The notes beneath the pieces are model-generated. The model did not search any database, was not told the origin of the DNA, and saw nothing but the letters and a program-made list of their open reading frames with translations. A stretch of DNA of 6,560 nucleotides. It comes from Endomicrobiia bacterium. GTDB taxonomy: Bacteria; Elusimicrobiota; Endomicrobiia; PHAN01. This document shows positions 1 to 5,441 of the stretch, in pieces. Positions within the stretch are counted from its first letter, which is position 1. Every line of letters starts with the position of its first letter. The stretch is taken from NCBI GenBank assembly GCA_030018875.1, contig JASEHK010000083.1, positions 1 to 6,560 of the forward strand. The letters are read 5' to 3'. The translations under genes were made by a program, and so were the position numbers.

Positions 1-560
1 TGAGATTCGGATTTCTTTTCGGCGGAGTTTTTTGGGGTAGCATTCTGATTTTTTTGGGTCTGTCGCTGATAGCGAAGGTGATTTTTCACGTCAACATCCC
101 CGTATTCAGAATCGCTTTTGCGTTCGTGCTTATATATTTGGGCGTGCAGCTTCTTTTTTGCGGCCGCTGGTGCCGATTCACTCCTCGCTCCGTCGGAGGC
201 GACATAGTTTTTTCGGAAGGGGAAATGAAATATGACGCCTCGCGCCGCGAGTATAGCGTCGTATTCGGAAAGGGTATGCTCAATCTGGCATCCGGCTTAT
301 CGCCGTCCGATGTGTCCAAAAACTCCGTCGAGAAAGAAGTGAACGCGGTCTTCGGAAATTGCCGCGTAAATATAAATCCGGCGGTTCCGACCAAGATAAA
401 AGCCAGCGCGGTCTTCGGCGCCGCGGTACTTCCCGACGGTAGTTCTGTTTCTTTCGGCGACAGAATATTTACTACGCCTTCATTCAAGGAAGGCGCTCCG
501 CATCTCTACATAAAGGTCGGCGCGGTATTCGGCAGCGTAGAAATCAGCGACAAGAACTAA
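1..560 (+). CDS. LiaF-like membrane protein (DUF5668-type N-terminus), 5' end just outside window
   Basis: The reading frame is open from base 3 to the TAA at 558-560. The window begins with TGAGA, so an ATG starting one base before the window would give a 186-residue protein beginning MRFGFLFGGVFWG. This is a far better start than the in-frame TTG at 54, which would cut the first membrane segment. Two hydrophobic segments (about residues 5-29 and 33-54) form a hairpin like the N-terminal domain of LiaF-related 'cell wall-active antibiotics response' proteins. The C-terminal soluble part carries four VFG repeats (residues 88-90, 117-119, 138-140, 176-178), with strands such as AVFGNCRVNI and AVFGSVEI. 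These are typical of the LiaF-like C-terminal beta-rich domain. In Firmicutes LiaF tunes the envelope-stress kinase LiaS; in diderm bacteria the role is mostly unknown, so only the family is claimed here. No terminator is visible after it. Confidence 0.75.
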   Translation, partial: RFGFLFGGVFWGSILIFLGLSLIAKVIFHVNIPVFRIAFAFVLIYLGVQLLFCGRWCRFTPRSVGGDIVFSEGEMKYDASRREYSVVFGKGMLNLASGLSPSDVSKNSVEKEVNAVFGNCRVNINPAVPTKIKASAVFGAAVLPDGSSVSFGDRIFTTPSFKEGAPHLYIKVGAVFGSVEISDKN

Positions 561-601
561 AACGGACATGCGCCTCGGTGAACTCGGCCCGGCTAAAAAC
601 T

Positions 602-630
602 TTGAAGTCATAGAGAGTCACATATAAAAT
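602..630 (+). promoter_or_regulatory. Putative sigma70-type promoter for the glycosyltransferase operon
   Basis: TTGAAG at 602-607 and TAAAAT at 625-630 are separated by 17 bases, the ideal spacing. The -10 box matches TATAAT at five of six positions and the -35 box matches TTGACA at four. Transcription would start near base 637 and leave a leader of about 45 bases before the first GT9 start codon. It lies in the only sizeable gap before the GT9 genes. This is prediction from consensus only. Confidence 0.4.
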
Positions 631-644
631 TCAGCGCCGAGAAC

Positions 645-678
645 GCCCCCTAAAGCGCATCAAAACCTCAAAGGGGGC
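645..678 (+). promoter_or_regulatory. Stem that would cover the Shine-Dalgarno of the first GT9 gene
   Basis: GCCCCCT at 645-651 is perfectly complementary to AGGGGGC at 672-678, giving a 7-bp stem with six G-C pairs and a 20-base loop. The 3' arm is the purine-rich ribosome-binding site itself, ending three bases before the ATG at 682. If it folds in the mRNA, it would hide the ribosome-binding site. There is no U-run after it, so it does not look like an intrinsic terminator. A loop of 20 bases lowers stability, and the match could be partly chance. Confidence 0.35.
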
Positions 679-681
679 ATA

Positions 682-1728
682 ATGAACCCGCAAAAAATAC
701 TTATCATAAAACCCAGCGGCATAGGCGACATAGTGCACGCCGCGCCCGTCGCAAAAGCGCTTAAAATTATTTATCCCGATGCCGAGATTCACTGGGTAGT
801 ATTCACCAGATTCGCCGGCATAATGCGTTGCGTCGGCGGCATAGACGGTCTTATAAAATGGGACCGCAATGGCGGTTTGAAAGAGTATTTCCGCGTTCTT
901 GGCGAAATCCGGCGCCGACGCTACGACCTCTCTATAGATCTGCAAGGGCTCCTGCGCACGGCTTTTTTGAATCGTTTTTCCGGCGCGACGAAAAAACTCG
1001 CCACGCCGCTTTTACGCGAATTTTCCTGGCTCGTCGAGCGTCCCGTCGAGAAATATGACCCGCGTCTTCACGCCGTCGAGAGGAACTACCGCGTGGCGGA
1101 GTTTATCGCGAGTCTTGAGGGCAAACAAATCCCGCCGCCGTCGGCCATGGTGCCGTGGCTTAAAGTTCCCGACAGGGAAAAAGGCATCGCCGCCGCCGCG
1201 CTGGCCGGCGCCCGCGCGCCCGTCGCTTTCGCTGTGGCAAGTCGCGGTCTTCATAAGGTCTGGCCGTCGGAAAACTTTGCGGAACTGATAAATCGCCTCA
1301 GCGTTCCCGAAGGTTCCGACGGCTCAATATCTATCACACCCGTTCTCATCGGCAGCGAGAACGAACGCGAACTCGCCAGGACAGTAGTAACCAAACTCAA
1401 GCATCGCGCGGTAAATCTCGTCGGCGAAATATCTCTGGCCGAACTTCCCGCTGTGCTTGAGCGTTGCCGCCTTGTCGTCGGAAACGACTCCGGTGTGATT
1501 CACATCGCGGCGGCGCTGGGAGTGCCGGTGATAGGCATTTTCGGGGCAACTGACCCTGTCTGGTACAGACCTTATAACGATAAGTCGCGTTACATTTATA
1601 AAAAATATCCTTGTTCTCCCTGCGATATCAAAACCTCGTGCCGCGACTATAAATGTATGAAAGACATCGGTGTGGACGAAGTTATGTCCGCCGTCCGCGA
1701 GATGTTGACGGAGTCGAAAAATACCTGA
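682..1728 (+). CDS. GT9 glycosyltransferase, WaaC-like (LPS heptosyltransferase I type)
   Basis: 348 residues, close to the usual GT9 length of 320-360. These enzymes are cytoplasmic GT-B fold glycosyltransferases. Characterised members move heptose from ADP-heptose to the Kdo/lipid A core of lipopolysaccharide. The N-terminus SGIGDIVH places Asp16 at the position of the proposed catalytic base of WaaC (Asp13). LQGL (87-90), HAVER (130-134) and HKVWP with Lys192 (191-195) resemble WaaC more than WaaF. The donor-binding motif NDSGVIH (268-274) is followed by the hydrophobic run ending in FGATDP. The tail has a cysteine cluster (Cys311, 314, 320, 325) that E. coli WaaC lacks. The ATG at 682 has a strong AGGGGG site five bases upstream. 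It is probably the first gene of the operon. GT9 family is firm; the exact sugar and acceptor are inferred. Confidence 0.88.
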   Translation: MNPQKILIIKPSGIGDIVHAAPVAKALKIIYPDAEIHWVVFTRFAGIMRCVGGIDGLIKWDRNGGLKEYFRVLGEIRRRRYDLSIDLQGLLRTAFLNRFSGATKKLATPLLREFSWLVERPVEKYDPRLHAVERNYRVAEFIASLEGKQIPPPSAMVPWLKVPDREKGIAAAALAGARAPVAFAVASRGLHKVWPSENFAELINRLSVPEGSDGSISITPVLIGSENERELARTVVTKLKHRAVNLVGEISLAELPAVLERCRLVVGNDSGVIHIAAALGVPVIGIFGATDPVWYRPYNDKSRYIYKKYPCSPCDIKTSCRDYKCMKDIGVDEVMSAVREMLTESKNT

Positions 1729-1785
1729 CGGCTTGCCCGCCTCTACAATCTCGACTTCGAGCGTCCGGCCCCCGCGGCGCCCCCC

Positions 1786-2772
1786 ATGAATATATTTGTA
1801 ATTCTTCCCAACTATATCGGCGACGCTCTGATGGCCACGCCGGCCGTGCGCCTGATAAAAAAGTCAAAGCCTCAAAGCCGTATCACCGCGCTTGTTAGCC
1901 GACGGGCTTTGCCTTCGGTGAAAGACAATCCCAATATCGAACGATTCATCGTAAGGGAAAACCGGCCGAATGTGGCCGAGCGCATACGAACATTGCGCGA
2001 AATAATAAGGGCCTTTCCCGACGGCAGCGATTCTGCCGTGGTTTTCCGCGACACTTTTTTCAACACTCTGGCGGTAACGGCAGCCCGCGCCCGCGCCGTC
2101 TCGAAAATAGAAGAATCCTCCGCACCGTTCAAAGAGCTCTGCCTCGGCGTTGTCGCGCGAGCTTTCTCTGTCGTCGAGCCGCCTACTACGACGGACTACC
2201 GAATGGATTTTGTGATACCTGATGGCGACGCCGATGCGGCGGATAGTTTTCTCTCGTCGGCCGGCCTCGGAAAGTTTGTCGCTATGTGTCCGGGCTCGAC
2301 CCGCCCCGCCAAGACGTGGACACTTGAAAAATCCGCGCGTTTCGTGCGCGGAGTTTTTGAAAGATTCGGTCTGAATACCGTTTTGCTCGGCGGTCCGCCC
2401 GACGCCGCGGACTGCGGTCGTATCGCCGAGATGAGCGGCGAAGGTCATACCGTGGTTTCCTGCGGACGATTGTCTCTGGCGACCTCTGCGCGCCTGATAA
2501 AAAAATCCGAGTTTTTCGTGTCGCCCGACACGGGCCCGATGCATCTGGCTGCGGCCGTCGGCGCCCCGTCGCTTGGTATATTCGGCTCGACAGATCCTCT
2601 TCGATACGGCCCGTATCCCGATAATTTCAAAATTCTTTGGCGAAAAACCGACTGCGGGCCTTGCTACAAAAACGAGTGCGGGCTTTCGGATACATCCCTG
2701 AGAAATCGTTGCATGGAGCAGTACACTGTTGACGAGGCGCTCGCCGCCGTCGGGGGACTTCTTGGGCGCTGA
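1786..2772 (+). CDS. GT9 glycosyltransferase, WaaF-like (LPS heptosyltransferase II type)
   Basis: 328 residues. The start ILPNYIGDALMATPA matches the N-terminal signature of the WaaF-type heptosyltransferases, with Asp13 as the expected catalytic base. PGSTRPAKTW (169-178) with Lys176 is the donor phosphate-binding region, and PDTGPMH (247-253) is the conserved C-terminal donor site, followed by FGSTDP. In characterised systems WaaF adds the second heptose to the inner core, so a pair with the upstream WaaC-like gene makes sense. Cysteines 290, 293, 298 and 309 form a tail cluster seen in many WaaF-like proteins. The ATG at 1786 is the first start codon after the previous stop; the bases before it are C-rich with no Shine-Dalgarno, so translation may depend on coupling to the upstream gene. 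It overlaps the next gene by 11 bases. Confidence 0.88.
   Translation: MNIFVILPNYIGDALMATPAVRLIKKSKPQSRITALVSRRALPSVKDNPNIERFIVRENRPNVAERIRTLREIIRAFPDGSDSAVVFRDTFFNTLAVTAARARAVSKIEESSAPFKELCLGVVARAFSVVEPPTTTDYRMDFVIPDGDADAADSFLSSAGLGKFVAMCPGSTRPAKTWTLEKSARFVRGVFERFGLNTVLLGGPPDAADCGRIAEMSGEGHTVVSCGRLSLATSARLIKKSEFFVSPDTGPMHLAAAVGAPSLGIFGSTDPLRYGPYPDNFKILWRKTDCGPCYKNECGLSDTSLRNRCMEQYTVDEALAAVGGLLGR
2752..2757 (+). promoter_or_regulatory. Ribosome-binding site favouring a TTG start at 2762
   Basis: GGGGGA lies four bases before TTG at 2762, inside the end of the preceding GT9 gene. It supports the TTG at 2762 over the TTG at 2729 as the start of the third GT9 gene. The 2729 start would add eleven residues that do not look like GT9 sequence. 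The site implies translational coupling through the 11-base overlap. Confidence 0.45.
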
Positions 2773-3838
2773 CTTTCGCAACATCCTCGTGCGCGGCGTT
2801 GATTCCGTCGGGACGTTCGTCCTGGCGACGCCTTTTTACCGCGAATTGAGAAGAAACTTTCCAGCGACCCGCATAACCCTCTGTGTCAAACCGCTCGTCG
2901 CCGAGTTCGCCCGCGCTTGTCCCTACGTGGACGAAGTCATTATCTATGACGCCAAAACTCTTGCGCGCAAAATCGGATTCATACGTGCGCTCGCATCAAG
3001 GAGTTTCGACGCGGCGTTCGTCATATCCGGCAGTTTTCACTCGGCTCTTGTCTGCCGCCTCGCCGGAATAAAAGAGCGCATTGGCTATCCGCATGACCGC
3101 AGGAGATTTCTTTTGACGCGCGCTGTCAAAGAAGACGTATCGGCAAGGAAACATTGCGTGGAGTACCTGCTTGATATACTTTTAAGCGAAGGATGCTCTA
3201 TCGCCGACAAAAGCACGGAAATATGGTTTTCCCGGGCGGCGGAAGATTCGTCGGCAAGAATTCTTTCGGCGGCGGGCGTTTCGGACGGCGAACGATTTAT
3301 CGGCGCCGCGTTCGGCGTCGCCGGCGAGAGCGCGCGAAAGTGGCCGACGGAAAATTGGGCGCCGCTCATCAAATCTCTGCTTGCATCGTCGCCTTTGAAA
3401 ATCATCTTGTTCGGAAACAAGTCCGACATAGCCGAAGCGGACACTATAATGAAAGCCGTGGCCGACCCGCGACTGCTCAATCTCGTCGGTAAAACCTCTC
3501 TGGGCGAGTTCGCCGCCTGCGTCAAGCGGTGTTCTTCTTACGTGTCCGTGGACACGGGCGGTATTCACGTTGCCGCCGCTCTGGGTGTGCCGGTGGTAGG
3601 GCTGTATGTGCCCGGTTCCGACGACAGATGGGGGCCGCGGCCATCGGCAAACGGTCGGCGCCCCAAGGTCATTTCAAAGAAAACGCCCTGTTCGCCGTGC
3701 GACCAGTCCAAGATGCGCCGCTGCCGCGACAATAAATGTATGCGCGCGCTCACCGTCGAAGAAGTCGCCTCCGCCGTCACTGAAATCGCCGCTCCGTCGG
3801 GAACCATGCCGCGGCCGCCCGCCACGGAGCTTTTCTGA
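2762..3838 (+). CDS. GT9 family glycosyltransferase with Thr in place of the usual catalytic Asp
   Basis: 358 residues from the TTG at 2762 (369 if the upstream TTG at 2729 is used). The GT9 strand FRNILVRG begins five residues after the chosen start. The first loop reads DSVGTFVLATPF where relatives have (I/V)GD(V/A)(V/L)(M/L)(A/T)TP, so Thr18 replaces the proposed catalytic Asp. The rest is intact: ARKWPTENW (191-199) with Lys193 matches the donor-binding segment, and VDTGGIH (263-269) is the conserved C-terminal donor motif. The tail has Cys310, 313, 321 and 326, closely resembling that of the WaaC-like gene, which suggests duplication. A proline-rich extension ends the protein. The likely role is transfer of a further core sugar, but the substituted residue makes activity or mechanism uncertain. 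It could be a third heptosyltransferase, a different GT9 specificity, or a non-catalytic partner. Confidence 0.84.
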   Translation: MGADFRNILVRGVDSVGTFVLATPFYRELRRNFPATRITLCVKPLVAEFARACPYVDEVIIYDAKTLARKIGFIRALASRSFDAAFVISGSFHSALVCRLAGIKERIGYPHDRRRFLLTRAVKEDVSARKHCVEYLLDILLSEGCSIADKSTEIWFSRAAEDSSARILSAAGVSDGERFIGAAFGVAGESARKWPTENWAPLIKSLLASSPLKIILFGNKSDIAEADTIMKAVADPRLLNLVGKTSLGEFAACVKRCSSYVSVDTGGIHVAAALGVPVVGLYVPGSDDRWGPRPSANGRRPKVISKKTPCSPCDQSKMRRCRDNKCMRALTVEEVASAVTEIAAPSGTMPRPPATELF

Positions 3839-3859
3839 AAAGATAAAACTTCAAAGTTT
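3830..3859. repeat. Two small AT-rich inverted repeats at the end of the GT9 block
   Basis: CTTTTC (3830-3835) and GAAAAG (3837-3842) mirror each other around the T of the TGA stop. AAACTT (3846-3851) and AAGTTT (3854-3859) form a second dyad just before the GGAG ribosome-binding site of the next gene. The centres (1-2 bases) are too tight for good RNA hairpins, and no T-run follows, so a terminator is unlikely. They could be a protein-binding dyad or chance in AT-rich spacer. Confidence 0.2.
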
Positions 3860-3871
3860 CGGAGAACACGT

Positions 3872-5383
3872 ATGTTAATCCGTGATGCCGTCAAGTTTTT
3901 CAAGAGCAAGTTTTTTTATCTTACACTGATTCTTTTTACGGCTTTTCTGTTGAGGTCGCGCGGCATGTTCAATCCGTTGCTGGACGCGCATTCGTGGAGG
4001 CAAACCTTTACGGCCACCGTCGCGTATAATTTTTACTCGTCGGATATGAACATCCTGCAGCCGAGGCTGAATGTCTTTCCGGAGATAAACGAGGTCGAGT
4101 TTCATTTGTATCCGTTTACCGTCGCGGTTTTATACAAAGTCTTCGGGTTTCACGAGCATTTCGGGAAATTGGTTTCCATTTTTTTCGGGCTTGGGACGAT
4201 ATTCTTTATATATCTGATGGCAAAAAGATATTTCAGCGAACTATCCGCCTCGGCGGCCGCGCTTTTCTGGACATTTTCTCCGATGACGATATATTACAAC
4301 AGAACTTTCATGCCCGAATCCGCGATGTTATTTTGCTCGGTGGCGGGAGTGTATTTTTTTCTGAAGTGGCTGGATGCCGAGGAAAAAATCTCTCATTTCG
4401 TCGCCAGCGCGATATTTATCGGTTCGGCTTTGCTTCTTAAAGCGACGTGTCTGTATCTGTTTATACCGATGTTTTATGCGGCCTGCGTTAAACATGGCGG
4501 CGGTGTTTTCAAAAAGCCCTCGTTATATGTTTATCTGTTTTTGTCTCTGACCGGTCCTTTTTTGTGGTATTATTATTCGCACCGTGTTTTTCAGACGCAG
4601 GTCGGAGGATCCAGCATATGGGACATAGGCGCCGACAAGTGGTTCAATAAGGCGATACTTCTGAGCCCGGGATTCTATCAGAGGGTCTGGCTGCAGCATT
4701 TGGGTGAGTTGCACTTCGCTTTCAGCGGATATTTATTTTTTTGGATAGGATTGTTTCTGCCGTTGAAAAAAGAAGCGAGGTTTTTAAGAGTATGGGTCTT
4801 TGCCATTTTCCTGTTTTTCATCGTCGTTGCGATGGGGAATTACGTGCATGAATATTATCAGTTGCCGCTTATGATTGCCGGCTCGATTTTCGTCGGACGC
4901 GGCGTGGAATGGTTCGTGGAAAAAATAAAGCGCGGCGGAAAAAAATATTACGCCGACCCTGTTTTTTACGCGCTGGCCGTCCTGATTTTGTGGATTCCGA
5001 TATACGGTTTTACCAAGAGCGCCGAGAGGATGAAGTTTGACGTCGGTTATAAGTTCGCGGCGGACAAAATCTCGGAGATTTCGGCGGTCGGAGAGAAAAT
5101 CGTCGTTATCTCTCATTCGGAACCGGAAGTGTTTTATTATGCCCGCCGCAAGGGTTGGCATATTAATACCGACACGGTCTCGGTTGGATTGATAAAGGAA
5201 TACAAAAATTCCGGCGCCAAGTATGTCGTCGTTATGGGAAGGAGAGGCGAGACATCGCGCGATATGAAATGTCCCGATATGACTCCGAGCATTGGCCCGA
5301 AAGAGACGGCCGTCGCGGATAAATTAAAAAAGGAGTTCCGGACGGTTTCGGCGACCGGCTGGTATTATATTTTCAAACTCTGA
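3872..5383 (+). CDS. GT39 (ArnT/PMT_2-type) polytopic membrane glycosyltransferase
   Basis: 503 residues. Family members take a sugar from a polyprenyl-phosphate carrier and add it to lipid A, a glycan or a protein on the outer face of the inner membrane. A first membrane segment (about 13-28) is followed by a loop with Asp38 in DAHSWRQ, the position of the conserved acidic residue of the GT-C fold. EFHLYPF (76-82), RTFMPES (144-150) and HEYYQLPL (326-333) are further motifs typical of this subfamily. About ten more hydrophobic segments run to residue 382, and a soluble, probably periplasmic, domain of about 120 residues ends the protein. The ATG has GGAG seven bases upstream. The gene follows the GT9 block after 33 bases and is probably in the same operon. 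It is richer in AGG/AGA arginine codons than the GT9 genes. Donor and acceptor cannot be told. Confidence 0.85.
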   Translation: MLIRDAVKFFKSKFFYLTLILFTAFLLRSRGMFNPLLDAHSWRQTFTATVAYNFYSSDMNILQPRLNVFPEINEVEFHLYPFTVAVLYKVFGFHEHFGKLVSIFFGLGTIFFIYLMAKRYFSELSASAAALFWTFSPMTIYYNRTFMPESAMLFCSVAGVYFFLKWLDAEEKISHFVASAIFIGSALLLKATCLYLFIPMFYAACVKHGGGVFKKPSLYVYLFLSLTGPFLWYYYSHRVFQTQVGGSSIWDIGADKWFNKAILLSPGFYQRVWLQHLGELHFAFSGYLFFWIGLFLPLKKEARFLRVWVFAIFLFFIVVAMGNYVHEYYQLPLMIAGSIFVGRGVEWFVEKIKRGGKKYYADPVFYALAVLILWIPIYGFTKSAERMKFDVGYKFAADKISEISAVGEKIVVISHSEPEVFYYARRKGWHINTDTVSVGLIKEYKNSGAKYVVVMGRRGETSRDMKCPDMTPSIGPKETAVADKLKKEFRTVSATGWYYIFKL

Positions 5384-5441
5384 TTGATGTATTTTTGCAG
5401 TGGCGGCGGTCACTTTATCGTCTTTAACGGCGACTTAGAAC

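Noticed and set aside
561..601. Terminator after the LiaF-like gene
   Set aside because: There is no perfect GC-rich stem followed by a T-run in these bases.
2729..2761. TTG at 2729 as the start of the third GT9
   Set aside because: It lacks a good ribosome-binding site and adds eleven residues not resembling GT9 N-termini; TTG at 2762 has GGGGGA upstream. It cannot be fully excluded.
1864..2784. A 306-codon open frame on the minus strand across the whole second GT9 gene
   Set aside because: It is antisense to a gene with clear GT9 motifs, its translation is rich in Arg, Gly and Ser with no recognisable domain, and such frames arise from the codon bias of the sense gene.
5384..5441. Terminator or promoter between the GT39 and ligase genes
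   Set aside because: Only a 5-bp stem with a wobble pair (TCGTC/GGCGA around 5419-5434) without a T-run, and no -35/-10 pair at acceptable spacing, could be found.
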